59,426 bases of DNA from Phycisphaerales bacterium (GTDB lineage: Bacteria > Planctomycetota > Phycisphaerae > Phycisphaerales > UBA1924), in assembly GCA_019750095.1 (NCBI GenBank), contig JAIEOW010000090.1, positions 1 through 59,426 of the forward strand, written 5' to 3'. Both the position numbers and the translations under genes were made by a program. Shown here piece after piece: positions 24,211 through 32,772 of the stretch; positions within the stretch are counted from its first letter, which is position 1, and the number at the start of each line of letters is the position of its first letter. The notes beneath the pieces are model-generated. The model did not search any database, was not told where the DNA came from, and saw only the letters and a program-made list of their open reading frames with translations.

Positions 24211-25449
24211 ATGTCCGTCAAGACCCCGATTTATCTCGACAACGCCGCCACGACCCCCTGCGATCCGCGCGTGGTGGAGGCGATGCTGCCGTATTTCACG
24301 AATGACTTTGGCAATCCGGGGAGCCGCAACCATGTGTTCGGCTGGAACGCCGAGGCGGGCGTGGACAAGGCCCGCGAGCAGGTGGCGGCTCTTTTGGGCG
24401 CGAGCGACAAGGAGATCATCTTCACGTCGGGCGCGACCGAGAGCAACAACCTGGCGATCAAGGGCGTGGCGTACATGTACGAGAAAGCCCCGGCCGGCTC
24501 CACAGGTCGCGGGCACATCATTACGAGCACGATCGAGCACAAAGCCGTTCTGGATCCGTGCAAGCGGCTTGCCAAGGAAGGGTTTGAAGTCACGTTTCTT
24601 GAGCCGCCCAAGGACGGCGTGATCACGGCGGCCCAGGTGAAAGCCGCGCTGCGCCCGGACACGATCCTCGTCACACTGATGTGGGCCAACAACGAGATCG
24701 GGACGATCAACGAGATCCCCGAAATCGGCGCGCTCTGCCACGAGAAGGGGATTGTCTTCCACACCGACGCGACGCAGTGGGTGGGCAAGATGCCGACCAA
24801 TGTCGAGCGCGACAACGTGGACCTGCTCAGCTTCAGCGGGCACAAGCTGTATGGGCCCAAGGGCGTGGGCGTGTTGTATGTTCGCCGCAAGAAGCCGCGG
24901 GTGCGCTTGGTTGCCCTGCAGGATGGCGGCGGGCAGGAGCGCAACATGCGCTCGGGCACGTTGAACGTCCCGGGGATCGTGGGGCTTGGCAAGGCGTGCG
25001 AGCTGGCGATGCAGGAGATGGATCGCGACGGCGAGCGTCTGCTGAAGCTCCGCAAGAAGATCGAGCAGGCCGTCACGAGCCGACTGGACTACTGCCAGGT
25101 GAACGGGCACGCCGACAAGCGCTTGCCGCATCTGACGAACATCAGCTTCGGCTTCGTCGAGGGCGAGGGGCTGATGATGGCGATGAAGGACGTGTGCGTC
25201 AGCTCAGGGAGCGCGTGCACGAGCGCGTCGCTTGAGCCGAGCTATGTGCTCAAGGGGCTCGGCGTGGGCGATGAGCTGGCGCACAGCTCACTTCGCCTGA
25301 GCATGGGCAAGAGCACGACCGAGGCCGAGGTGGACTATTCGATCGAGCGGATCGTGAGCGCGGTGCAGAAGCTGCGGGTGTTGAGCCCGCTGTACGACAT
25401 GCACAAGGAAGGGATCGATCTGAGCAAGATCGAGTGGGCGCATCACTAG
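24211..25449 (+). CDS. iscS: Cysteine desulfurase (IscS/NifS)
   Basis: IscS removes sulfur from cysteine using PLP and passes it to the IscU scaffold. Motifs are [13 protein letters not shown] near the start, [15 protein letters not shown] (PLP phosphate binding, 71-85), [10 protein letters not shown] (184-193), [12 protein letters not shown] with the PLP Lys at K212, and [15 protein letters not shown] with the catalytic Cys at C336. The length of 412 is typical. It heads a run iscS - four-helix-bundle gene - iscU - iscA. The 190 bases upstream include an A/T-richer stretch (24060-24120) that may hold the promoter; no IscR-type gene is present in the window. Confidence 0.95.
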   Translation: MSVKTPIYLDNAATTPCDPRVVEAMLPYFTNDFGNPGSRNHVFGWNAEAGVDKAREQVAALLGASDKEIIFTSGATESNNLAIKGVAYMYEKAPAGSTGRGHIITSTIEHKAVLDPCKRLAKEGFEVTFLEPPKDGVITAAQVKAALRPDTILVTLMWANNEIGTINEIPEIGALCHEKGIVFHTDATQWVGKMPTNVERDNVDLLSFSGHKLYGPKGVGVLYVRRKKPRVRLVALQDGGGQERNMRSGTLNVPGIVGLGKACELAMQEMDRDGERLLKLRKKIEQAVTSRLDYCQVNGHADKRLPHLTNISFGFVEGEGLMMAMKDVCVSSGSACTSASLEPSYVLKGLGVGDELAHSSLRLSMGKSTTEAEVDYSIERIVSAVQKLRVLSPLYDMHKEGIDLSKIEWAHH

Positions 25450-25450
25450 G

Positions 25451-25921
25451 AAATGGTCAAAGGCGCAAATGGCCAAATGGTCAAAGCCAAGCGGGTGTAT
25501 GTATGGGCAAAGGGCGGCTTCAGCCAGAGTTTCTTGAGCGGACCGAGGCGTTCTGCGATCGGTGCGTCGCGGTTGCAGAACAGCTTGCCGCCGACGGTCG
25601 ATTCGTGCGAATCGTTGAGCAGCTTGCCGCGTCCGGTTCATCGTTTGGAGCCAATGTTGCCGAAGCCACGGAGGCCATGAGTGTCAAGGACTTTCGAAAG
25701 TGTCTTTCGATTGCGATGAAGGAGCTTGCAGAGACCAGATTCTGGTTGCGTCTTTCGGTTCGGCGGGGCTGGATTACTGAGGCCAGAGTTCAGGACTTGA
25801 TGATGGAACTTCAGGAGATGCGATTGATCGTGGGTGCCATCCTTGCACGCACTCGCCCTAGGTCCAAGACCGCCTGACCGCGGCTAAGTGACCATTTGAC
25901 CATTTGCTGATTTGACCATTT
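25451..25921. mobile_element. Inverted-repeat-bounded element carrying a four-helix-bundle gene, inserted in the isc operon
   Basis: The 31-base terminal arms 25451-25481 and 25891-25921 are inverted copies matching at 27 positions. Each arm is itself two or three tandem CAAATGGT-like units. The left arm begins two bases after the iscS stop and the right arm ends 15 bases before the iscU start. The 409-base interior holds one gene (25503-25877). No transposase is encoded and no target duplication is obvious. The arms are A/T-rich in a GC-rich setting. Confidence 0.72.
25503..25877 (+). CDS. Four-helix-bundle protein (S23/TIGR02436-like)
   Basis: The 124-residue product fits the small all-alpha family first known from 23S rRNA intervening sequences and related to the Avd proteins of diversity-generating retroelements. 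The signature is SGSSFGANVAEATEAMSVKD (about residues 47-66; family pattern S-SI-NIAEG), followed by FRKCLSIAMKELAETRFWLR. The function of stand-alone members is unknown; Avd binds nucleic acid and a reverse transcriptase, but none is near. ATG 25503 is used; the frame is open back to 25434 but that would overlap iscS and the left arm. It sits inside a pair of 31-base inverted repeats between iscS and iscU. Confidence 0.8.
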   Translation: MGKGRLQPEFLERTEAFCDRCVAVAEQLAADGRFVRIVEQLAASGSSFGANVAEATEAMSVKDFRKCLSIAMKELAETRFWLRLSVRRGWITEARVQDLMMELQEMRLIVGAILARTRPRSKTA

Positions 25922-25936
25922 TGGTTTGGAGACCCC

Positions 25937-26389
25937 ATGGCATACGGACCGAAGATCATCGACCATTACGAGAACCCCCGCAACGTCGGGAACTTTGGCA
26001 CGCAGGCCGAGACCAAGACCCGCAAGGACATCGGGGTCGGGCTGGTCGGCGCGCCCGAGTGCGGCGACGTCATGCAGTTGCAGATCAAAGTCGATCAGGC
26101 CACCGGCAAGATCGCCGACGCGAAGTTCAAGTGCTTCGGGTGCGGGTCGGCGATCGCCTCCAGCTCGCTGGCCACCGAGTGGCTCAAGGGCAAGACGCTG
26201 GATGAGGGGATGGCGATCCGCAACACCGATCTGGTGCAGGAGCTCTCGCTGCCCCCGGTGAAGATCCACTGCTCGGTCCTCGCCGAGGACGCGATCAAGG
26301 CGGCCATCGCCGACTACAAGACCAAGAACGGGATGGAGGTCGAGGACCACGACCATGATCACGACCACCAGCCCGCCGCGACCCGCTGA
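25937..26389 (+). CDS. iscU: Fe-S cluster assembly scaffold IscU/NifU-N
   Basis: This scaffold assembles 2Fe-2S clusters using sulfur from IscS. The ligands are all present: C42 with D44 in GAPECGDVMQL, C69 in FGCGSAIASSS, and H111-C112 in PPVKIHCSVLAEDA. The stabilising Asp is intact, so this is the transient scaffold form. The C terminus is an unusual His/Asp-rich tail (EDHDHDHDHQ), possibly metal-binding. ATG 25937 has GGAG six bases upstream. The gene is separated from iscS only by the inverted-repeat element, so they presumably once formed a direct pair. Confidence 0.93.
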   Translation: MAYGPKIIDHYENPRNVGNFGTQAETKTRKDIGVGLVGAPECGDVMQLQIKVDQATGKIADAKFKCFGCGSAIASSSLATEWLKGKTLDEGMAIRNTDLVQELSLPPVKIHCSVLAEDAIKAAIADYKTKNGMEVEDHDHDHDHQPAATR

Positions 26390-26470
26390 GTTGACCTGAG
26401 TTTTCGGACCCGCACAAACGCACCCGGCCGGGCGATCCAGCGCGGGGCGAGGAACGTAGAATCCACTGCC

Positions 26471-26848
26471 ATGAGCACGACCACCACCACCAGCGCCCCG
26501 ACCGAAACCGCTTCCGCCAGCATCATCCTGTCGGAATCCGCCGCCCGGGAGATCCGGAACATCATTCAGCAGCAGGAGCTGGACGCCGACAAGATCCGCC
26601 TGCGCGTGGGTGTGAAGGGCGGCGGGTGCTCCGGGTTCAGCTACCTGCTGGACCTGACCGAGACCCAGAAGGACACCGACGAGATGGTCGAGCAGCACGG
26701 AATCAAGGTGATCATTGATCCGAAGAGCCTCCTGTACCTCTCAGGGACCACCGTGGACTTCAAGGACGAGATCATGGGCCGCGGGTTTGTCTTCAACAAC
26801 CCCAACGCCACCAGTTCCTGCGGCTGCGGTTCCAGCTTCAGCGCTTGA
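26471..26848 (+). CDS. IscA/ErpA-type Fe-S carrier
   Basis: A-type carriers receive clusters from IscU and deliver them to apoproteins. The three conserved cysteines are C53 (GGGCSGFSY), C117 and C119 (SSCGCGSSFSA). The 125-residue product has a Thr/Ser-rich N-terminal extension of about 15 residues. It lies 81 bases after iscU on the same strand and is most likely in the same transcript. IscA, ErpA and SufA cannot be told apart from this sequence. Confidence 0.92.
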   Translation: MSTTTTTSAPTETASASIILSESAAREIRNIIQQQELDADKIRLRVGVKGGGCSGFSYLLDLTETQKDTDEMVEQHGIKVIIDPKSLLYLSGTTVDFKDEIMGRGFVFNNPNATSSCGCGSSFSA

Positions 26849-26964
26849 GCCAATCGACAAGACTCCCAAAGGGCGGGCCGAGGTTCGGTCCGCCCTATAC
26901 TTTGTCATCGGTTTCAGGTATTCTGCCTTTGGTGGTTCCGGGGAGGGGTGGGCTGGAGTGAGGC

Positions 26965-27444
26965 ATGTCGCAGGCGTCTTTTGCATCAGAGACCACCTCC
27001 GGCTATGCCCCGCCGACGGTCACACAGTTCAGCGTCTTCCTCGATAACCGCGTCGGCAAGCTCCACGAGCTTCTGCGGATGTTCGAGCACGCGCCGGTGC
27101 GGATCGTCGCGATCAGCGTGCACGATGCCTCGGACCACGCCGTCGTGCGGCTGATCACCACCAGCGCCCACGAGACGCGGCTGCTGCTCTCCCGCCACCA
27201 GATGCCCTGCAGCGAGGTCAACGTGCTGGTCGTCGAGCTGACCAAGGGGCACTCGCTGGAACGGCTGTGCCTGTATCTGCTCGGGGCCGAGCTGAACATT
27301 CGCTTTGCGTACCCGATCATGGACTGCCCGAGCCACGCGCCCACGGTGGCGCTGGCGGTGGATGACGCGACGCTTGCCGGTCAGATTCTTCGGAGGAAAG
27401 AGTTTCGGTTGCTGACCGAAAACGAGCTTTCGCACCCGATGTGA
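26965..27444 (+). CDS. Tandem ACT-domain protein
   Basis: The 159-residue protein appears to be two ACT-type domains in tandem: the first reads FSVFLDNRVGKLHELLRMFE (about 22-41), a typical ACT opening, with HDASDHAVVRLITTS following; the second covers roughly residues 88-150 with VLVVELTKGHSLERL and PTVALAVDDATLAGQIL. Stand-alone ACT proteins usually bind amino acids and act as regulators, but the ligand is unknown. The ATG at 26965 lies 116 bases after iscA. There is no clear link to Fe-S metabolism, and it may have its own promoter. Confidence 0.75.
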   Translation: MSQASFASETTSGYAPPTVTQFSVFLDNRVGKLHELLRMFEHAPVRIVAISVHDASDHAVVRLITTSAHETRLLLSRHQMPCSEVNVLVVELTKGHSLERLCLYLLGAELNIRFAYPIMDCPSHAPTVALAVDDATLAGQILRRKEFRLLTENELSHPM

Positions 27445-27551
27445 TCTGAAGCGAAACGCAGAAAACACCTCAAAGGCCGATTCGACCGCGATGCTCTCAG
27501 AGCAAACGACATGCTCCGCATGCGGTCGCCGGGCTCTTCTGTGTGCCTGTG

Positions 27552-27625
27552 TTTGCAAAATTGCAAAAAAGCAAATGAAACTGCATCCGACCGGAACGCC
27601 GGTGCATTAAAGACCCGTGGGTCTT
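27552..27625. promoter_or_regulatory. A/T-rich palindrome and hairpin upstream of the Kelch gene
   Basis: TTTGCAA-AA-TTGCAAA (27552-27567) is a perfect 7-bp palindrome in an A/T-rich patch. Forty-three bases on, AAGACCC-GT-GGGTCTT (27610-27625) is a perfect 7-bp hairpin. Both lie in the 228-base gap before the gene at 27673 and could be an operator and a leader hairpin. Confidence 0.4.
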
Positions 27626-27672
27626 GGCGGGGGTGATTCGGGCTGAACCACGAGTACAAGAAGGATGCGTTT

Positions 27673-30084
27673 ATGATGCTTCACGCGTTGTCGAGGTCTT
27701 GGACTCTGCGGGCCGGTGCTGCGGCATTGGCGACTTTTTTGGCCTTGGATGCCCATGCACAACCCTGTGGTCCGGTGACGCCCTGGACATTGACGGCGAC
27801 GCTGCCCTCACAGGTTCCACCCCGGCTGTCGACCGCGATCGTCGGCGAAACGACTCGGAATCGCGTCGTGCTTTTCGGCGGACTTGCCCCGTTTCCAGTT
27901 GGTGCCCTGGATGACACCTGGGTGTACGACGGAAACGGCTGGACGCTCGCCGCGAGCGGTGGGCCGCCCGCTCGCACGGGCCATCGACTGGCATTCGACT
28001 CGCAGCGTAACCGCACGGTTTTGTATGGGGGTGTGACGAGCGCCGGGCTTGCCGAAGACACCTGGGAGTGGGATGGCACGACCTGGACTCCGGGGCCATC
28101 GTCAACCTTCGTGCCTCGCACCGGCTTTGCGCTTGCGTATGGAGGCAATGGTCGAACCGTGCTGTTCGGAGGCACAGGGCTGGTGAACGACGTTCCCGTC
28201 ACGTTTGACGAGACTTATGTGTACGACGGCACGGCTTGGACGCTCCTTTCGACGGTGGGCTCGCCGCCGGCGTCGGAGTTTGCCGCGATGGCGTTTGATC
28301 CGTTGCGGCAGCGCGTGGTGCTGTTTGGTGGAAATGATCTGGACTTCAGTCTGATCTCTGAGACGTGGGAGCTGGATCTCAACGCCAATCCGCCCACGTG
28401 GACGCGGTTTATCGCACCTGGTCCAAGTGGGCGGAGCTTTGCGTCCATGGCCTTTGACGCGTCACGGTCAGCGGTGGTGTTGACCGGCGGGAGTGCTGAT
28501 TCCGGACGCAGTCTGGAGACCTGGGCGTTTGATGGGACGGCTTGGACACTGATTAGCAGCGCCTTGCCGACGCTCGGCGGCCAGGATGCGCTTTCACCGA
28601 TCGCGTCGTTCCAACCGAGCACCGGCGCGGGGGGCGTTGTGCTTGCTGGTTGGGGGCCAACGACGACGTATCGATTGGGAGCGGGGGGAACCTGGACTCA
28701 AACACAGACCCCCGTGATTCCTGCGCTGCGTGACTACGCGTTGGCATTTGACCCGTCTTTGGGTGGGCGAACGCTCCTTTTCGGTGGGGCGAATCTGGTG
28801 AATGGGCCGGTGGGGGCGACGTGGTCATTCAATGGCACAGCATGGTCCGTGCTTTCAACTTCTGGCCCCGCGGGCCGGGAGTTCTCGGCGATGGCCTTTG
28901 ACACCCTGCGCTCGCGGGCCGTGCTGTTTGGAGGTCTTGCTGAAGACGGAAGTCGAGGCGATACATGGGCTTTTGCGGGAGGCAGCTGGACGCAGGTGGT
29001 CGGAACCGGACCCTCGCCTCGGCGCGGGCATGCGATGGCCTATGACCCATCCCGCGATCGCGTGGTTCTGTATGGCGGCACCACAGACGATGGACCACAG
29101 GGCGACACATGGGTTCTAAATGGAAACACGTGGTCGCAGGTGGTGACGGGCGCATCGCCGGGACCGCGGGATCGTGCCGTGGCGACCTATGACCCGGCCC
29201 GGCAGCGGGTGGTGCTCTTTGGCGGGCGCAATGACAACTTCGAGCCGCAGGGCGACCTGTGGTCGTTCGATGGCACGAACTGGACGCGTGAGACGGCTTC
29301 CGGGCCCTCGCCGCGGACGGTGGCGGCGATGAGCTTTGACGCGGCGGCAAATCGGCTCGTGCTGTTCGGGGGTCAGAACGCCGAGGGAATCGCGCTCAAT
29401 GACACCTGGACGCAGGTCGCTGGGTCGTGGACGAGATTGGACGCGCAGGGACCGGCCGGGTTGAGCGTCGATGGCACGGGTCGGCTTGGGGTCAAGAGCG
29501 TGTTCGATTCGGCGCGCGGGCGAACAACGCTCTTTGGTGGATTCGACGGCGCAACCACGCTCGGTGACACATGGAGTCTCGCGCAGCCGACGAACATTCC
29601 CGCCACGGTCACCGGCCACCCCGTTGGGGGATTGGTGTTCGTTGGCGGGAGCATCACGCTGAGTGCGTCGGCGACCTCCGTCCGGCCCACAATCAACTAT
29701 CGCTGGCGCCGAAATGGCGAACCCATCAGCGACGGACCATCCTCCTCTGGGAGCGTGTACGCCGGAACATCCACGCCCGCTCTGACCATCTCCAGCGTCG
29801 GCTTCAACGATGCGGCACGGTATGACCTTGTGGTGACAACCGACTGCGGCACGGTCTTCAGCGGCGAGGCATCGATCCTGGTTGACTTCTGCCCTGCGGA
29901 CATCAATCGCGACGGATCAGCTACGGTCGGGGACCTTTTTGAGTATCTCAACCTTTGGTTTGCGGGTTGCGACGGCAGCAGCGGCGATGCCCCATGCTTC
30001 GGACGCTCGGCCGATTTGAACTTTGACGGCGTCGATGTTCAGGACATCTTCGCGTTCCTCAACATCTGGTTCGCTGGCTGCTGA
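27673..30084 (+). CDS. Secreted Kelch-repeat protein with Ig-like and dockerin-like C terminus
   Basis: This 803-residue protein has a signal peptide (TLRAGAAALATFLALDAHAQ). About twelve Kelch-type repeats follow, each with a core like RVVLFGG followed by GDTWxxxGxxW and spaced about 50 residues apart, forming one or two propellers (residues 50-635). Next is an Ig/PKD-like domain (VGGSITLSASATS to SGEASILVDF, about 650-735). It ends in two dockerin-like calcium loops: CPADINRDGSATVGDLFEYL ... WFAGC and SADLNFDGVDVQDIFAFLN ... WFAGC. The terminal module is the GC-type dockerin-like signature seen on many planctomycete surface proteins. It is likely an exported adhesion or binding protein. AAGGA lies upstream of ATG 27673. 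Confidence 0.87.
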   Translation: MMLHALSRSWTLRAGAAALATFLALDAHAQPCGPVTPWTLTATLPSQVPPRLSTAIVGETTRNRVVLFGGLAPFPVGALDDTWVYDGNGWTLAASGGPPARTGHRLAFDSQRNRTVLYGGVTSAGLAEDTWEWDGTTWTPGPSSTFVPRTGFALAYGGNGRTVLFGGTGLVNDVPVTFDETYVYDGTAWTLLSTVGSPPASEFAAMAFDPLRQRVVLFGGNDLDFSLISETWELDLNANPPTWTRFIAPGPSGRSFASMAFDASRSAVVLTGGSADSGRSLETWAFDGTAWTLISSALPTLGGQDALSPIASFQPSTGAGGVVLAGWGPTTTYRLGAGGTWTQTQTPVIPALRDYALAFDPSLGGRTLLFGGANLVNGPVGATWSFNGTAWSVLSTSGPAGREFSAMAFDTLRSRAVLFGGLAEDGSRGDTWAFAGGSWTQVVGTGPSPRRGHAMAYDPSRDRVVLYGGTTDDGPQGDTWVLNGNTWSQVVTGASPGPRDRAVATYDPARQRVVLFGGRNDNFEPQGDLWSFDGTNWTRETASGPSPRTVAAMSFDAAANRLVLFGGQNAEGIALNDTWTQVAGSWTRLDAQGPAGLSVDGTGRLGVKSVFDSARGRTTLFGGFDGATTLGDTWSLAQPTNIPATVTGHPVGGLVFVGGSITLSASATSVRPTINYRWRRNGEPISDGPSSSGSVYAGTSTPALTISSVGFNDAARYDLVVTTDCGTVFSGEASILVDFCPADINRDGSATVGDLFEYLNLWFAGCDGSSGDAPCFGRSADLNFDGVDVQDIFAFLNIWFAGC

Positions 30085-30234
30085 TGCCATCGATGGGTGT
30101 ACCGACCACTGCGCGAGTACACACTTCAAAGCCGGGACTCCGGCATGTCGTTGACTGCTGACGACATGCCGGATTCGTCTTCGTGCGTGCACGATCTCAA
30201 GCGATGCAAGTGTCTTTGCCTCCTCGAGAGCTCG

Positions 30235-31329
30235 CTACGGGCGGCTCGCTTCGGCCTTCACAACGGCGGAAATCCCCTCAACGACACGGCTCATGCGGTC
30301 ATAGTCGAGCGTGTTCGGGTGGTCGGTGGGGGTGTGATAGTGGGGGTTTCTGAAGACCGCCGTGTCGGTGATCATGATGGCGCGGTAACCCTCTTTCCAG
30401 AACGACCAGTGGTCGGACCACCCGACGCCGTGGAGCCAGCCGGGGAGGTTTGCGCCTTCGGAGGGGAACGCCGTGGTGGCGCGGAAGGTGGTTATGGCTC
30501 GGCGATTCAGCGGGCGCGAGGAGAGATTGCTCACGAAGCCGATGAAGTTGCCGGTGTCGGGATACAGGAAGCTCAGCGGTGGGGGATACTTCTGCGAGCC
30601 CGGAGAGTCGGAGTAATAGCCGATGCTCTCGATGCTGAACATCGCGACGATGTTGTCATTCGCCGCACGGCAGCGCTTGGCATACACCCACGAGCCCATG
30701 TCCGGAGTCCAGAACGCCGGCGGCTCTTCGTTGACGAAGAACAGCAGGCGGATGGTGCGCTTGGGCGCGGTTTCGCGAAGCGTTCGAGCAAGATGCAGCA
30801 CCGCGGCGACGCCGGAGGCATTGTCATCGGCGCCGGGCGTGCCTTGAAAGGCGTCGTAGTGCGCTCCGACGACGACGATCTCGCCGGGAAGAGTGGTGCC
30901 GGGGATAGAGACCTCAAAGTTGGGGACGGGGCTGCCGCGGGCGACGGGGATCTCGGTGATGGTGGTGTAGCTGAAGCTCTTGAGCGTGTCGTGGATGTAC
31001 GCCGCGGCCTGGGCGAAACGCTTGGGATAGAAGGTCGATCGATTGCCGACGCGTCCGACGCCGCCGGTGGCATCGGCGAGAATGGTGACGGAGGTGCGGA
31101 GTTCGTCGGCGAGCTGCTGCTGGACGATGGTGGCGGGGGGAAGCGGGCCGCGGTGGGATTCGCCGGGCATCACGGTGCCGTAGAGCACGAAGGTGATTGT
31201 CAGCGCGATGAGGACGATGAAGAGAACCGCCAGGCGCTTCAGGGCGGCTTTGGTGACGAGGTGGAAGCGGAGCTTCTTCGGTTTGGCCGTCTGGTCTGGT
31301 TCTGAGTGTGCGTCGTTGATTGGGGTCAC
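30235..31329 (-). CDS. Membrane-anchored M28-family zinc peptidase
   Basis: The metal ligands of the M28 aminopeptidase family are present: VVGAHYDAFQGTPGADDNASG (His and Asp), FFVNEEPPAF (catalytic Glu pair), SIESIGYYSDSPGS and a late NPHYHTPTDHPNTL (His). A membrane helix (LAVLFIVLIALTITFVLYGT, about 33-52) follows a short cytosolic start, so the enzyme faces the periplasm as an anchored protein. The start is uncertain: GTG 31329 is the first good start codon, giving 364 residues, without a clear ribosome binding site. The frame runs on upstream through repeat DNA with no family match. Confidence 0.83.
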   Translation of the reverse strand: MTPINDAHSEPDQTAKPKKLRFHLVTKAALKRLAVLFIVLIALTITFVLYGTVMPGESHRGPLPPATIVQQQLADELRTSVTILADATGGVGRVGNRSTFYPKRFAQAAAYIHDTLKSFSYTTITEIPVARGSPVPNFEVSIPGTTLPGEIVVVGAHYDAFQGTPGADDNASGVAAVLHLARTLRETAPKRTIRLLFFVNEEPPAFWTPDMGSWVYAKRCRAANDNIVAMFSIESIGYYSDSPGSQKYPPPLSFLYPDTGNFIGFVSNLSSRPLNRRAITTFRATTAFPSEGANLPGWLHGVGWSDHWSFWKEGYRAIMITDTAVFRNPHYHTPTDHPNTLDYDRMSRVVEGISAVVKAEASRP

Positions 31330-31383
31330 GTTATGAATGTACCGAGGAATGAGAAGCGTGGTTCCGGGGGGCTGAGATTGTGT

Positions 31384-31467
31384 CGCCCGCTCTGCGGGCT
31401 GCCGTGATCGGACGAGTTTTCCCGGGGCTGCGCCCCGGGCTACGGCTCTTGCGCCCGCTCCGCGGGC
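31384..31467. repeat. Three-hairpin intergenic repeat cluster
   Basis: GCCCGC-TCT-GCGGGC (31384-31398), CCCGGGGC-TGC-GCCCCGGG (31421-31439) and GCCCGC-TCC-GCGGGC (31453-31467) are three perfect hairpins in 84 bases. The outer two are near copies. They lie in the 231-base gap between divergent genes, so they are not simple terminators; a dispersed repeat is more likely. Confidence 0.7.
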
Positions 31468-31560
31468 TGGAAAGTGGGGGGATGGGCGCGGTGGGGCGTC
31501 CGCCGCCGCTCCGAGCGACGGTGATGGATGGCACCGGCACAAGGTTGCTATTCTGGGGGT

Positions 31561-32601
31561 ATGGCGATGATTGCGATCACTGGTGCGACTGGGTTTGTCG
31601 GGCGGTATCTGGTGCGGGAGCTGCTCCGGCGCGGGCATTCGGTGCGCGGGCTTATTCGTGATGGGGCCAAGGGGCGCGAGGTGTTTGGCTCGCCGGCACC
31701 GGCGGGGTTGTCGTTCGTCATTGGCGATTGCTGCGACGAGCGCGTGCTGGGGGATCTGGTGCGTGGGGCCGATGCGGTGGTGCATCTGGTGGGGATCATC
31801 CGGGAATCGCGGGGCGAGGACGCGGCCCGGCCGCAGAGCTTTGAGCGGATGCATGTGCGGGCGACCGAGGCGATTCTGGGGGCGACTCAGAAGGCGGGCA
31901 TCAAGCGGTATCTGCACATGTCGGCCCTCGGCGCCGGCGCGGCGGTGGCCAATGGCGAGGGCTGGGGCATCGGCCCCATCACCGGCGGCGGGGCGAGCGC
32001 GTATCAGCGGACCAAGTGGGAGGCGGAGCAGAGCGTGAAGCGCTCCGGGCTCTCCTGGACGATCTTTCGGCCGGGGCTGATCCATGGGCCGGATGGCGAG
32101 TTTGTGCAGGTGATGGGCGAGATCACGTCGGGAGATGCCCCGCCGTGGGTGTTCATTCCGTACTTTGCCAAGACGCAGGTGGACCATCGGGTGCTTCTCG
32201 GGGCGATCACGTTTGAGCCGGCGAATGTGCAGCCGATCGCGGTCGAGGACGTGGCGCTTGCGTTTGCGAATGCCATCGAAAAACCGGAGAGCGTGCAGGA
32301 GGTCTACAATCTGTGCGGTCCGGAGGTGTTGAACTGGCGTGAACTGAGCGTGTTCTTCCGCGATACGCTGCCCGGGGCGAACAAGCGGCTGGGGACGTGG
32401 AATGTGCCGGGCGAGCACGCGGCGATGATCGCTCGCGGGGCGAATGCGGTGGGGATGGGTGGTTTCTTGCCGTTTGATGAGGGTCAGGCGTTGATGGCGA
32501 CCGAGGATTCGGTGGCCGATGTGACCAAGGCGCGGGTCGAGCTCGGCGTGACGCCGCGAGGGTTCAGAGAGACGGTGCAGGGGTATGCGGGACGGGTGTA
32601 G
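31561..32601 (+). CDS. NAD-dependent epimerase/NDUFA9-like SDR protein
   Basis: This is an extended or atypical SDR with the dinucleotide loop ITGATGFVGRYL at the very start, then AVVHLVGIIRES, a KRYLHMSALGA strand and AYQRTKWEAEQSVKRSGLSW with a Y-x-x-x-K (Y149-type) arrangement. IFRPGLIHGP and NLCGPEVLNWREL are typical of the complex I NDUFA9-like sub-group of bacterial nucleoside-diphosphate-sugar epimerase proteins, whose substrate is not known. ATG 31561 is used; ATG 31567 has a better spacing to GGGGG and is the alternative. It is 172 bases upstream of the RNase R start, and the pair is probably co-transcribed. Confidence 0.82.
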   Translation: MAMIAITGATGFVGRYLVRELLRRGHSVRGLIRDGAKGREVFGSPAPAGLSFVIGDCCDERVLGDLVRGADAVVHLVGIIRESRGEDAARPQSFERMHVRATEAILGATQKAGIKRYLHMSALGAGAAVANGEGWGIGPITGGGASAYQRTKWEAEQSVKRSGLSWTIFRPGLIHGPDGEFVQVMGEITSGDAPPWVFIPYFAKTQVDHRVLLGAITFEPANVQPIAVEDVALAFANAIEKPESVQEVYNLCGPEVLNWRELSVFFRDTLPGANKRLGTWNVPGEHAAMIARGANAVGMGGFLPFDEGQALMATEDSVADVTKARVELGVTPRGFRETVQGYAGRV

Positions 32602-32614
32602 TGGAACGGGAGTT

Positions 32615-32634
32615 GGGGTGGGTGGGTGGATGGG
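32615..32634 (+). promoter_or_regulatory. G-quadruplex-type motif in the rnr leader
   Basis: Four G-tracts (GGGG at 32615, GGG at 32620, 32624 and 32632) with loops of 1, 1 and 5 bases fit the standard G-quadruplex pattern. It lies on the coding strand between the epimerase stop and the RNase R start, and would be present in the mRNA. Confidence 0.55.
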
Positions 32635-32772
32635 TTGGACGGGGGTTTGGTTGGGGTGGTTTTGCGGTATGATTTTGTCGGCCGGGCTTTTCGCGAGGAT
32701 TCGCGGGGGCTGTGGCCGTTCTTTTGTTTTTCTTCGTTTGGCCCCACTTCAATCGGGGCAGAAAGCACACGG

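Noticed and set aside
30097-31305. 402-codon plus-strand frame opposite the M28 peptidase
   Set aside because: It contains no recognisable motifs and mirrors the peptidase, whose zinc ligands are intact.
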